Shown: positions 25,441-33,376 of the stretch, in pieces | How the letters are laid out: every line of letters begins with the position of its first letter | Position numbering within the stretch: position 1 is the stretch's first letter | From: AWTP1-13 sp963814055 | GTDB taxonomy: Bacteria; Pseudomonadota; Alphaproteobacteria; Rhizobiales; Hyphomicrobiaceae | Reading direction: 5' to 3' | Length of the DNA: 64,000 nucleotides | Assembly: GCA_963814055.1 (NCBI GenBank) | Contig: CAWFBJ010000001.1 | Span: forward strand, 186,001 to 250,000 | Translations under genes and position numbers: made by a program | The notes under the pieces: generated by a model | Told to the model about the DNA's origin: nothing | What the model saw: the letters and a program-made list of their open reading frames with translations, nothing else | Databases searched by the model: none

Positions 25441-26355
25441 TCAGATCTGCCGGCGCTTCTGTACCATTTTGGCGAACTTCTCGTATTCGTCCTCCTTCAC
25501 CGTATAGGAATGATCGTCGTCGGGAAACGAGCCTTCCTTCACCTCCTTAATGTACTGCCTGATCCCAGTCACCGCGACCTCGGTCAGCTTGGCGAAGCGC
25601 TTGGTGAACTTCGGCTTGAAGTCGGTGAATACGCCGAGCAGGTCATGGCATAGCAGGATCTGCCCATCCGTGCCGACGCCGGCGCCGATGCCGATGGTGG
25701 GTATCGTGAGCTGCTCGGAGATCAGCCGAGCGATTTTGGCCGGCACCGCCTCGAATTCCAGCATGAAGCAGCCTGCATCCTCGATCGCCAGCGCATCCTC
25801 CAGGATCTTCATGGCAGTCTCGGCCGTGCGACCCTGAATCTTGAAGCCGCCGAACATGGCAATGGTGTGCGGCGTCAGGCCGATATGCGATGCGGTCGGG
25901 ATGCCGGCGTCCACCAGGGCTTTGAGAATATGCGCCTGTGATTTGCCGCCCTGCGGCTTCACGGCATCCGAGCCCGCCTCCTGCATGAAGCGGGTGGCGT
26001 TCGTCAGGGCGCGGTCGATCGTGTTGTAGCTCTGATAGGGCATGCAGCCGAGCACGAACGTGCTGGGCGCGCCGCGGCGGATGGCCTGCGCGTGCATCAC
26101 CATCATGTCCATGGTCGCGGGGATGGTGGAGGGATGCCCGTGTGCAATCATCGCCAGGCTGTCGCCCACCACCGCCACGTCAACGCCCGCCATCTCGGCC
26201 CACTTGGCGCTCGTGTAGTCGGGCACCGACATGTAGACCATCTTCTCGCCGGTCTTCTTGGACTCGCGGATCTCGCTGATGGTCCGCTTCTCGCGCTTCT
26301 TCTCGGCTGGCGCGCCCGCTTTCGGCGTGTCTTGGGGTGTGGCCTGATGAGCCAT
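25441..26355 (-). CDS. panB: PanB-like (3-methyl-2-oxobutanoate hydroxymethyltransferase family) protein with altered active site
   Basis: A 304-residue TIM-barrel protein. Overall similarity to ketopantoate hydroxymethyltransferase is clear: VVGDSLAM, HIGLTPH, FGGFKIQGR, GIGAGVGTDGQIL. The Mg ligand corresponding to E. coli Asp45 is present (Asp65) and the substrate Lys112 is Lys133, with Glu202 matching the catalytic Glu181. But Asp84 is Cys104 (VLGCMPYQSY instead of LADLPFMAY) and Glu114 is Gln135 (KPQGG instead of KIEGG). It also has a 25-residue charged N-terminal extension. No panC is near. It sits in the GntR/Liv block, so a related but different aldol-type or lyase reaction on an imported acid is possible. 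Confidence 0.85.
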   Translation of the reverse strand: MAHQATPQDTPKAGAPAEKKREKRTISEIRESKKTGEKMVYMSVPDYTSAKWAEMAGVDVAVVGDSLAMIAHGHPSTIPATMDMMVMHAQAIRRGAPSTFVLGCMPYQSYNTIDRALTNATRFMQEAGSDAVKPQGGKSQAHILKALVDAGIPTASHIGLTPHTIAMFGGFKIQGRTAETAMKILEDALAIEDAGCFMLEFEAVPAKIARLISEQLTIPTIGIGAGVGTDGQILLCHDLLGVFTDFKPKFTKRFAKLTEVAVTGIRQYIKEVKEGSFPDDDHSYTVKEDEYEKFAKMVQKRRQI

Positions 26356-26378
26356 GTTCTCTCTCCCTCCCGCGCTAT

Positions 26379-26390
26379 CTGATATATCTG
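26379..26390. promoter_or_regulatory. palindromic operator, site 4 (CTGATATATCTG)
   Basis: One base different from site 1. It lies 24 bases upstream of the panB-like start and about 70 bases upstream of the divergent membrane protein gene at 26460, so it could control both. Site 3 and this site share a following GTATGCTA-like segment. Confidence 0.65.
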
Positions 26391-26459
26391 GCGTATGCTA
26401 GTGAGCACGCGCACCGTCGGCAAGCCGGTCGAGTGCAAGTCGGCAAGGAAGGGATGTGT

Positions 26460-26828
26460 ATGCTGCCGTACTGGCCCCAGCTGTTGCTGTTCATGGGCGC
26501 GACCATGCTCATCGCGCTCTATGGCTTGACGGTCAGCGGCCATTTCCCGGCCGAGTTTCGCGGTGAAACGCTGAAAGGCGGCTCCGGCGCCATTGCGCTA
26601 TGGGCCAGCATTGCGGTCGCCGCGTTTGCAGCCGGGCTGACGCTGCTGCGCGGCTGGGAAACGTTGCCTTGGTATGCGGTGGTGATCGGTGCCGGCGCCA
26701 TGCTGCTGTTTGCCCCGCTTCTGTTGCGCCCGTTGCCCGACAGCTTTGTCAACGGCAAGGGCGGGCTGGTCGTATTCAGCGGCGGCGCCGCCCTTCTTGC
26801 GCTCCTGCTGTGGCGGCAGCTCGTCTGA
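26460..26828 (+). CDS. four-helix membrane protein of unknown function
   Basis: A 122-residue protein. I start at the ATG at 26460 because AGGAAGGG lies about eight bases upstream; an ATG at 26454 is too close to that site. Four hydrophobic segments are evident (LLLFMGATMLIALYG, AIALWASIAVAAFAAGL, AVVIGAGAMLLFAPLLL, LVVFSGGAALLALLL). It is divergent from panB across the palindrome site 4. No family recognised. Confidence 0.7.
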   Translation: MLPYWPQLLLFMGATMLIALYGLTVSGHFPAEFRGETLKGGSGAIALWASIAVAAFAAGLTLLRGWETLPWYAVVIGAGAMLLFAPLLLRPLPDSFVNGKGGLVVFSGGAALLALLLWRQLV

Positions 26829-26863
26829 CGCAGATGAAGCGGCGTTGACTGAGGTATCTCGCT

Positions 26864-28051
26864 CTAGAGTGCCGCGCCGGCCGACCAGCCGCTGGACCAG
26901 GCCCACTGAAAATTATAGCCGCCCAGCCAGCCGGTGACATCGACCGCTTCGCCGATGGCATAGAGGCCATTCACGTTGCGCGCGGCCATCGTCTTCGACG
27001 ACAGGTCGCGGGTGTCGATGCCTCCAAGGGTTACCTCGGCCTTGGCGTACCCTTCCGTTTGCTCAGGTCGCACATGCCATTGCTTCAGCCGGCCGGCAAA
27101 CGCAGCCAGGGCCCGGTCGGAGATGTTGGCCAGTTCCCCCGCCGGTAGATGGGCCGCCGTCAGCGATCGCGCCAGACGTGCCGGCATGATCTCGGCAAGG
27201 ACGGTGTGCGGCGAGACCTTGGGACGCGTCCGCTTTCGCTCGATCAGGAACGCCGCCGCATCGAGATCGGGCAGCAGATCGAGTGTGATCGCGCGTCCCT
27301 CGCGCCAGTAGGACGAGATTTGCAGGATGGCCGGACCCGACAACCCGCGATGGGTGAACAGGATGTTCTCGCGGAAGCTTTGCTTCTCGCACGTTGCGAC
27401 CGCGTCCAGGGAAACGCCGGCAAGGCCTGTGTCCAAGCCCGTGACTTCACCGCCGGCTATGAACGGCACGAGTCCTGGCCGCGTTTCCGAGACGCGCAGG
27501 CCGAACTGCCGCGCAATGTCATAGCTGAGGCCGGTCGCGCCCATCTTCGGAATGGAAAGGCCGCCGGTCGCCAACACAAGCACCGGCGCCGTGAAGCAGC
27601 CTTTGTTCGTCTCGACCCGGAACTGGTCAGTCCGGCTGACACGCGAAACGGCTTGTCCAAGCCGTAGATCGACGCCGCCGCGCGTGCATTCCTGGAGCAG
27701 CATGGCGACGATGGCGCGCGCCGAGCCGTCGCAGAACAGCTGGCCCAGCGTCTTCTCGTGATAGGCGATGCCATGACGCTGAACGAGGGCGATGAAATCC
27801 GATTGCGTGTAGCGGCGCAGCGCCGAGGTGCAGAAATGCGGGTTCCCGCTCAGGAACCGGTCGGGCGCCGAGTCGAGATTGGTGAAGTTGCAGCGCCCCC
27901 CGCCCGAGATCAGGATTTTTGCGCCGGCCTTGTCCGTATGCTCGAGCAGCAAGACCTTGCGGCCGCGCTGCCCCGCCGTCAGCGCGCACATCAGTCCTGC
28001 GGCTCCCGCGCCGAGGATGACGGCGTCGAACTTTTCATCGGGCGCGGTCAC
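26864..28051 (-). CDS. BaiN/HI0933-type NAD(P)/FAD-dependent flavoprotein
   Basis: A 395-residue flavoprotein. The dinucleotide-binding motif is VILGAGAAGLMCAL near the N-terminus; the family marks GAKILISGGGRCNFTN and VTLGGIDTRDLSSKTM are present, and it ends WLGGYNFQWAWSSG. The GTG start at 28051 overlaps the stop of the GIY-YIG gene by four bases (GTGA). Members of this family are often annotated as aminoacetone oxidase-like or as BaiN; their true substrate is uncertain. Its TAG stop is followed on the minus strand by AGCGAGAT, the left end of the dispersed repeat. Confidence 0.85.
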   Translation of the reverse strand: MTAPDEKFDAVILGAGAAGLMCALTAGQRGRKVLLLEHTDKAGAKILISGGGRCNFTNLDSAPDRFLSGNPHFCTSALRRYTQSDFIALVQRHGIAYHEKTLGQLFCDGSARAIVAMLLQECTRGGVDLRLGQAVSRVSRTDQFRVETNKGCFTAPVLVLATGGLSIPKMGATGLSYDIARQFGLRVSETRPGLVPFIAGGEVTGLDTGLAGVSLDAVATCEKQSFRENILFTHRGLSGPAILQISSYWREGRAITLDLLPDLDAAAFLIERKRTRPKVSPHTVLAEIMPARLARSLTAAHLPAGELANISDRALAAFAGRLKQWHVRPEQTEGYAKAEVTLGGIDTRDLSSKTMAARNVNGLYAIGEAVDVTGWLGGYNFQWAWSSGWSAGAAL

Positions 28052-28326
28052 GGCACCTTCGCATCCGCACCGCGTGATGTGGCAATCAGCGTCTGCTTCT
28101 GGCCCCTGGTCAGCCGCTTGATGCGGTGTTCTTCCTTGAGTGCAGCAGACCGCGATGCACACCGCACCTCGTAGACCAGGAAGACCGGAGCACGGGCCGA
28201 CGTGTAGCGCGCACCCTTGCCCTTGGCGCCATTGTGCTCCAGGAGCCGGCGCGGGACATCGGCGGCGATGCCCGTGTAGTACGTGCCGTCGGCGCATTCG
28301 ACGATGTAGACCGAGTACTCCATCAT
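28048..28326 (-). CDS. GIY-YIG nuclease domain protein (UPF0213 family)
   Basis: A 92-residue single-domain protein. The motif is YSVYIVECADGTYYTGIAAD (GIY-YIG in the variant form VYI..YTG), followed by the conserved Arg in RRLLEHNGAKGKGARYT and Glu in LKEEHRIKRLTRGQKQ. YhbQ-type proteins of this family are short stand-alone domains thought to process DNA. First of two coupled genes. Confidence 0.9.
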   Translation of the reverse strand: MMEYSVYIVECADGTYYTGIAADVPRRLLEHNGAKGKGARYTSARAPVFLVYEVRCASRSAALKEEHRIKRLTRGQKQTLIATSRGADAKVP

Positions 28327-28488
28327 CCCCGACGCTCGGTGCCTACGGTGTCCACGCGCACAGATACGCTGGTCATGAGTTCGTCACGTGCGCTTGCTGG
28401 AGGCAATGCCGGCACTGCGCAACGCCGGCGCACGGAAGGCAGCCGGGAACCGAGTCAAAGACGGCGCAGCCGAAGATGCCATCAATCG

Positions 28489-28534
28489 TTGGTCGGGGCA
28501 GCGGGATTCGAACTCGCGACCCCCTGCTCCCAAA
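28489..28534 (-). repeat. attachment-site half: 3' fragment of tRNA-Pro
   Basis: Identical over 46 bases to 33376-33421. Read on the minus strand it begins in the anticodon loop and runs through the T arm to the encoded CCA; 5' of the repeat the sequence diverges (no D arm or acceptor 5' strand), so it is not a functional tRNA. Confidence 0.85.
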
Positions 28535-28659
28535 AGAGGGGCAAGCCCATTTAAATCAGCGGATTTCTGACAGTTCGCTGCTCGTTCTGGGTATTGCACT
28601 TCAATGGCTTAGCGGCCGTGTCAGAAAAGAAAACTCGCCTAACGTCTATGACCTGCCGC

Positions 28660-28872
28660 CTAAGCCTTCCGCTTCAAGCGGGCGATTGCGCACAGCAGCG
28701 CTGCACTCGAAAAGTAAATCGCACCAACTACAACCGCTCCCGCTGTCCAAAGCAGTGCAGAGTCCACTAGCACCCTCGCGTCGCCAATGAACCAAGCCTT
28801 CCAAGTGGCCACGATCAAGCCAATGAGCATGAAGGCGCTGAGAATAACGAGGAATCCTCTAAACACGACCAT
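28660..28872 (-). CDS. small two-helix membrane protein
   Basis: A 70-residue protein, with AGGA just ahead of the ATG. Two hydrophobic helices are visible: VFRGFLVILSAFMLIGLIV and ALLWTAGAVVVGAIYFSSAA, followed by a basic end (ARLKRKA). It lies inside the island, divergent from the next pair of genes. No family recognised. Confidence 0.6.
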   Translation of the reverse strand: MVVFRGFLVILSAFMLIGLIVATWKAWFIGDARVLVDSALLWTAGAVVVGAIYFSSAALLCAIARLKRKA

Positions 28873-28968
28873 CGGTCCTCAAAAAACGTCTCGGAATGCA
28901 ATAGCACAGGTCCATCACAGTCGCTGTGGTGGCCCTGCGCTGTCACCCTGTCAGAGAGGAGCAACAAA

Positions 28969-29286
28969 TTGACTGATAACGATAAAACAGTGAATGCCAC
29001 CCCCGGCGACGATCCAAAATCAAGCGGACGATCCAAGGTGCGCCACGCCTTGGGCACTCTGGCTGGCGTGATCGCAGAAACCACCAAGGTCTACCGCGAA
29101 ATGCGTGACGACAAGCTTGACCACGCCAAGGGGCGATCCCTCGTGTGGGTACTCAGCCAGCTGCGGGCCATGGTCGAGACGCAGGCCCTGGAGCGCATCG
29201 AGGAGCGACTTGAGGAATTGGCACCCACCATGGAGGGCCGCAATGGTTTCCCGCGCACAAATCGCAAGCCTTCAGCAACGCATTGA
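28969..29286 (+). CDS. island protein of unknown function (105 residues)
   Basis: A TTG start at 28969 is supported by GAGAGGAGC seven bases upstream. The N-terminus is polar; from residue 25 onward it is helical and charged (LGTLAGVIAETTKVYREM, then LSQLRAMVETQALERIEERL). It overlaps the next gene by 44 bases, so the pair is probably translated together. The layout of two small overlapping helical proteins reminds me of phage-derived gene pairs, but I cannot name a family. Confidence 0.55.
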   Translation: MTDNDKTVNATPGDDPKSSGRSKVRHALGTLAGVIAETTKVYREMRDDKLDHAKGRSLVWVLSQLRAMVETQALERIEERLEELAPTMEGRNGFPRTNRKPSATH

Positions 29287-29476
29287 GCGCCTAGCTCCAC
29301 AGGGACCTTGGATTCCCAAGGTGGCCAGGTTCATCTTCGACCCCAAGGTCGAAGAAAGCCAAGAGACGGCAAAGCAAAAGCACCTGGCTGCTCACCCAGA
29401 AGATCGGGACGCCGACGTGTTCATCGTAGTGACTCTGGTCGATCCCTCCGATCGGTCGCGGCAGGGTACTGGCTGA
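29243..29476 (+). CDS. island protein of unknown function (77 residues)
   Basis: The ATG at 29243 lies inside the previous gene and has GGAGG at six bases spacing. The protein starts MVSRAQIASLQQRIERLAP, a coiled-coil-like segment, and ends in a beta-rich DADVFIVVTLVDPSDR. Two reading frames used over the same 44 bases with a good internal ribosome binding site support both genes being real. Confidence 0.6.
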   Translation: MVSRAQIASLQQRIERLAPQGPWIPKVARFIFDPKVEESQETAKQKHLAAHPEDRDADVFIVVTLVDPSDRSRQGTG

Positions 29477-29557
29477 GTAGCCAAAAATAGCCAATTCAGC
29501 GGTATTATGGCCCAAACGCCATTAGAAATAAATCCGTCCCCTGCCTAGATTTTGGGG

Positions 29558-29997
29558 ATGGAACAAACCCGAAGCCGTGGCGACCGCTACGCCCTGTCCG
29601 CGCTCAGGAACAAGCGCGCCTCACTGGCATCCGAGATTGTGCAGCTGGAACGCCAGCTACGGCACCGAAGGAGGCGTTGGGGCACGTCGATGCGACGCTG
29701 CGATTGCTGGACCCCTCCGTCGAGATCGACGCCATCCCCAACAAGCGACTGAAGGGTATCAAACTGTTCCGGCAAGGCGAGCTGGGTAGGTTGATAGTGG
29801 GAGTGCGCGAGGCCGACACCCCGGTAAGTACGCAGGCTATAACCACGGCGGTCCTCAAGGCTGGCGGGCATGGGGAGTCAGCCAGGCCAAGCGTCATGCC
29901 GAGGGTGCGCGGGAACCTCGCCTACCTGCACAACCGAGAGAAGGTCGCCAAGACCGGAAGCGGCAGTACAACGCGCTGGACCCTGACGGTCAGTTGA
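29558..29997 (+). pseudogene. small coiled-coil protein, one frameshift
   Basis: The N-terminal part (MEQTRSRGDRYALSALRNKR, then a helix with LERQL) and the C-terminal part (ALGHVDATLRLLDPSVEIDA, continuing to a winged-helix-like end) are in different frames. One missing base near 29673 (CACCG-AAGGAG) joins them into a protein of about 146 residues with the layout of a Rhizobiales family I recall only as coiled coil plus a short wHTH-like tail. No stop codons interrupt the corrected frame. Confidence 0.55.
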
Positions 29998-30054
29998 CGT
30001 GGCAAGTCTCGTTTGATCTGGTCAGTACGGCAACGGCCCTAATGGATGGGAACA

Positions 30055-30285
30055 ATGAAAATTACTTTTGGAACTCTGCTTTTCACATTGTTTGCGTGCA
30101 TGCTGCTCGTATCGCCGACAGAGGCCGCGCCTACTTGTGCGCAGCAGTCGAAGATTTGTTACCGCATTGGCGGCAATCCCGGCTGCCTAGACAAGGCGCG
30201 GATTGCCAAATGCAAGCGGACTTGCGTCTGGACTGGCACCGACGGCAAGCAGCATCCGTCCGAGGGTGATTGCCGCCAGAAATGA
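30055..30285 (+). CDS. secreted six-cysteine peptide
   Basis: A 76-residue precursor. The signal peptide is MKITFGTLLFTLFACMLLVS, cut near PTEAA. The mature part of about 50 residues has six cysteines (in PTCAQ, KICYR, PGCLD, AKCKR, RTCVW, GDCRQ), enough for three disulfides, and is basic. It lies in the island, 91 bases ahead of the TPR protein. The pattern fits a secreted disulfide-rich effector, toxin or inhibitor, but I recognise no family. Confidence 0.65.
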   Translation: MKITFGTLLFTLFACMLLVSPTEAAPTCAQQSKICYRIGGNPGCLDKARIAKCKRTCVWTGTDGKQHPSEGDCRQK

Positions 30286-30376
30286 AAAGGCCCCCGGCAG
30301 CTAGGGGCACAATGTCCCATGGAGCCCAAGGGAAGCTCAGTTAGACTATGCTACCGTTCATAGCCCGGGGGGTGCC

Positions 30377-31741
30377 ATGATCAAAATAGGGGCGCAAATC
30401 CTCGCCCTCGTGGTGGGTGCGACGGCGACTTGGGCGTATACCGAAGGGGACTGCCAAAACTCCGCGGACCGAGCCCTTGCCGTTAGGGCGTGCACCGAGA
30501 TCATCAATCGAAATCCGAACGCTGTGACTGCCTATGGAAGCCGCGGCTACGCCTACCTAGCCCTGGGCAAAGAGGATCTCGCCATCGCCGACTTCACCAG
30601 GGCCATTGAGCTAAATCCCAGAGACGCGCACGTCTACGCCATGCGCGCCCATGGCTACCAGGTCAAGGGCGCGCACGACCTCACCATTGCCGACTACACC
30701 AGGGCAATCGCGATCGACCCCAAGTCTTCGCTGGCCTACGACGGTCGGGGTTTTGCTTACGCGGGCAAAGAAGAATACGACCGAGCAATCAGGGACTACA
30801 ACAGAGCTGTCGAACTCGATCCCAAGAATGCTCTTGCTTTTGCAAATCGCGGCGAAGCCTACTTGAACCAGGGCGACAAAAATCGAGCCATCGCTGACGC
30901 CACCAAAGCCATCGAACTCAACCACCCTAGGCTCTTGGTGCCCTTCGGCACCCGCGGCCGCGCACATTTGGTGAATGGCGAGTATGACCGCGCCATCGCT
31001 AACTCCAATAGGGCGATCAAGATCGATCCCAAGTTCTCGTTGTCTTACACTACCAGAGGCGCGGCATATGCTAAGAAGGGCGATTACGATCGAGCCATCA
31101 GCGACCTTAACAAGGCGATCGAACTCGACCCCCGTGGCGTGCGGGCCTATGTTTTGCGTGGCTTCGCATACGAGAGCAAAGGCGACAGCAACCGCGCCCT
31201 CTCTGACTATCGAAAAACTCTCACTCTTCCGGCTAGGTCATCTGGCGACCGGGAATTTCACCACATTGCGCAACGAACGCTCACTAGTTGGGGGATTGCC
31301 GCACCTATCCCTCCAACTGCCGCGCTGCCTCCGCCAACGCCCATGCCGAAAAGACAACCTGAAAACGCCGTCTCGGGAACCGGGGTGGTCGTTTCGAGCG
31401 ACGGTATGATCCTGACCAATGCGCACGTCGTGCGAGATTGCGCCGGAATACGTGTCAACAGCGTTGCATCGGCATCGGCCGCAGCAAGGCTCGTAGCTGC
31501 CGATCACACAAATGATCTAGCACTCCTGAAGGCCGCGGTCGTGAGTACTATACGCCCCCCGCCGTTTAGGAGGGGCGCTCGCGTAGGCGAGAGCGTCTTC
31601 GCATATGGCTTCCCGCTCGCCGGTTATCTCCCTACGTCAGGGAATTTCACTTCCGGCAATATCACTGGCCGTATCAGCAAGCCAGAATTTGACAATGCAT
31701 GCGCCAACCAAGTGTTCAAGGATCAGGGGAAAAAAGGCTAA
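30377..31741 (+). CDS. TPR protein fused to a truncated trypsin-like protease domain
   Basis: A 454-residue secreted or periplasmic protein with a signal-like N-terminus (IKIGAQILALVVGATATWAY). Seven or so TPR repeats follow, each with the pattern AY..RG.AY...G.YDRAI.D...AI.LDP (residues about 45-290). After a Pro-rich linker comes a trypsin-like fold: GTGVVVSSDGMILTNAHVV with catalytic His350, and HTNDLALLK with Asp380. The frame stops 74 residues later, after GNFTSGNITG, before the GNSGGP segment that would hold the catalytic Ser. So it is probably inactive or truncated by rearrangement inside the island. Confidence 0.8.
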   Translation: MIKIGAQILALVVGATATWAYTEGDCQNSADRALAVRACTEIINRNPNAVTAYGSRGYAYLALGKEDLAIADFTRAIELNPRDAHVYAMRAHGYQVKGAHDLTIADYTRAIAIDPKSSLAYDGRGFAYAGKEEYDRAIRDYNRAVELDPKNALAFANRGEAYLNQGDKNRAIADATKAIELNHPRLLVPFGTRGRAHLVNGEYDRAIANSNRAIKIDPKFSLSYTTRGAAYAKKGDYDRAISDLNKAIELDPRGVRAYVLRGFAYESKGDSNRALSDYRKTLTLPARSSGDREFHHIAQRTLTSWGIAAPIPPTAALPPPTPMPKRQPENAVSGTGVVVSSDGMILTNAHVVRDCAGIRVNSVASASAAARLVAADHTNDLALLKAAVVSTIRPPPFRRGARVGESVFAYGFPLAGYLPTSGNFTSGNITGRISKPEFDNACANQVFKDQGKKG

Positions 31742-32004
31742 CTTAGCGCGATCGGGATGACGTATTTCATTGGCGAGAGATCAACGCGCACTTACATAAC
31801 ATCTCACGTGAGCATTGGAAAAGCGGGGAGTGGAATAACTAGCGCGGCGCTGATCCCAATCCAGAACTTCTGCACGCCCTGGGAAAGAAGACGATGCCGA
31901 AGAGCTGCCGACCACGGCAAGGAATAGCATTCCGGATGGCGTGGCAATCGCCGGGCCTAGTTCCTTGACGCCCCCGCCGCAGGCTCATGTGCAAAGATTA
32001 GTCC
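31742..32004. other. no supported gene
   Basis: No frame has a start, ribosome binding site and sensible protein here. I also could not find the missing protease Ser motif (GNSGGP) in any forward frame directly downstream, so the protease 3' end is deleted rather than frameshifted. Confidence 0.4.
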
Positions 32005-32160
32005 ATGAGCCGACGCCGTGATGACATAGCCTTTGGAATATTGGTGGTAGCGCGCAGGTATGGACGAGAGGCACTGCAGCTGCATGTGAAGCTGATGCGA
32101 GCCAGCAAGAATGAGGACGTGCGCCAGCGCTCAGCGAATGTGATCCTCGATCGTGCCTAG
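32005..32160 (+). CDS. short phage-like protein remnant (51 residues)
   Basis: Starts MSRRRDDIAFGILVVARRYG and continues as a helix (ALQLHVKLMRASKNEDVRQR) ending NVILDRA before TAG. The pattern of a helix followed by A..ILDRA, usually continuing YGRP, is the C-terminal part of DUF5681/terminase-associated proteins of prophages and islands. The product is shorter than any such protein, so this is probably a remnant. Confidence 0.35.
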   Translation: MSRRRDDIAFGILVVARRYGREALQLHVKLMRASKNEDVRQRSANVILDRA

Positions 32161-32368
32161 AGGCTGTCTTGGCCGTCGGTAACAAGGCCGTCGTCAAGAT
32201 CAGGACTAAGATCACGAAACAGTTTGTCGAAGTCCTGCGCATGCGGCCGGCCCCGGCGAAATTCCGCGGTGCAGAAATTCGATCTCCGAGACACCCTCGC
32301 TCACCCTGTACTTGCGGGGCCGCCAGATCATGTTTTTGACTTGCACCTGGTCGGCCGCATGTATCGCC

Positions 32369-32911
32369 TCAAGCGGTCGGCTTCTCAGGTTCTATTTTTG
32401 CGCTCGATTCCCGCCGCGTGCCGAGCGGCTGACGCATGGCCTCAGCGCCAACTCTCTCCCGCTTTTCCCCAATTAGCTGCAGTTTAGCCGGCGCCACCAC
32501 CGGCTCGACATTTTCTTGGTTGGAAGCACCCTTAAAGCGAGCGCCCTCTTCCATGGTCAGCGTGTCATGATGTATGTCACCTTCAACCTGGCCACTCGCC
32601 TGAAGAATGACTCGCTTCGCTCGAACGGTCCCTTTCACCTTTCCGCGCACGACGACCTCAGACGCATTGATGTCGCCAAAAATCGCACCGTCGCTGCCGA
32701 CAATAAGATGCGCGCAGGTGACTTGGCCCTTGACCTGACCGTCGACTTGAACTTCTCCCTCGGTTTCCAGATCGCCCCTGATGCACAGGCCCAAATCGAT
32801 GATCGCCCGTGGGGTCCCCGCGTTCGACTTGTTTATGTTTATGCCGACAGCCGGCATAATGCTCGGTGACATAGATGCACCACCTAATTCTTCGCCCTTT
32901 TTATTGAACAT
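32369..32911 (-). CDS. bactofilin (polymer-forming cytoskeletal protein)
   Basis: A 180-residue protein with a perfect AGGAGG upstream of the ATG at 32911. The core (residues about 38-130) is a right-handed beta-helix of short repeats: DLGLCIRGDLETEGEVQVDG, then VKGQVTCAHLIVG, SDGAIFGDINASEVVVRG and VEGDIHHDTLTMEEGARFKG. Flanks are unstructured. Bactofilins polymerise without nucleotide and position cell-wall enzymes or chromosome loci. Its place at the edge of a tRNA island is unusual. The gene upstream on this strand is absent, so it is monocistronic. Confidence 0.85.
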   Translation of the reverse strand: MFNKKGEELGGASMSPSIMPAVGININKSNAGTPRAIIDLGLCIRGDLETEGEVQVDGQVKGQVTCAHLIVGSDGAIFGDINASEVVVRGKVKGTVRAKRVILQASGQVEGDIHHDTLTMEEGARFKGASNQENVEPVVAPAKLQLIGEKRERVGAEAMRQPLGTRRESSAKIEPEKPTA

Positions 32912-33375
32912 CGCCGCCTCCTGAATCGTCGATTAAGGGCGACACCTAGTACGATTCGAGGTGAATGTGCAGCGACGGAGGGATCGACTCGGAACCAGTC
33001 CTCACGGCTCCGTGGAACAACTGATCAAACTTTATCTTGAGGCAAGCCCACGCAGTCCGCCTCTGGTCGCTGAACCAATCGGCGCTGAACGGCCGCGTCT
33101 GAAAAGCCGCCCTCCACACCAGCACCTGACGCGGGTACCCGTTGCCTGGCTCGCTGGCTACTTCGGCATGATCGTCAACCGGCGAAGACGGCAGCGATGA
33201 AGTCCGGCAAGCTGGGGCATGGTCCGCCGTTTCGCTTTGGCTTGCTCAATAGATGCACGGCAGGGAGCGGTTGAAGGCAAGGCCAAGGCGCTTCGCAGAT
33301 GTGAGATGGCTGGTCCGCCCACGTTCCGCGGGTGATTTCTGCGGAACTCAACTGAGGCCTAAGTACCTGATTTGA
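32912..33375. other. no supported gene
   Basis: About 460 bases between the bactofilin start and tRNA-Pro. Small open frames exist on both strands but lack ribosome binding sites or recognisable protein sequence. This is the island end that would normally carry an integrase gene next to the tRNA; none is visible. Confidence 0.5.
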
Positions 33376-33376
33376 T

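Noticed and set aside
23549..25507. 652-residue plus-strand frame opposite the binding protein, DUF6166 and GntR genes
   Set aside because: Both DUF6166 and GntR are recognised proteins on the minus strand; the plus-strand product matches nothing and has no ribosome binding site.
28489..28534. A second tRNA-Pro gene
   Set aside because: Only the 3' half is present; the 5' acceptor strand, D arm and 5' anticodon stem are missing.
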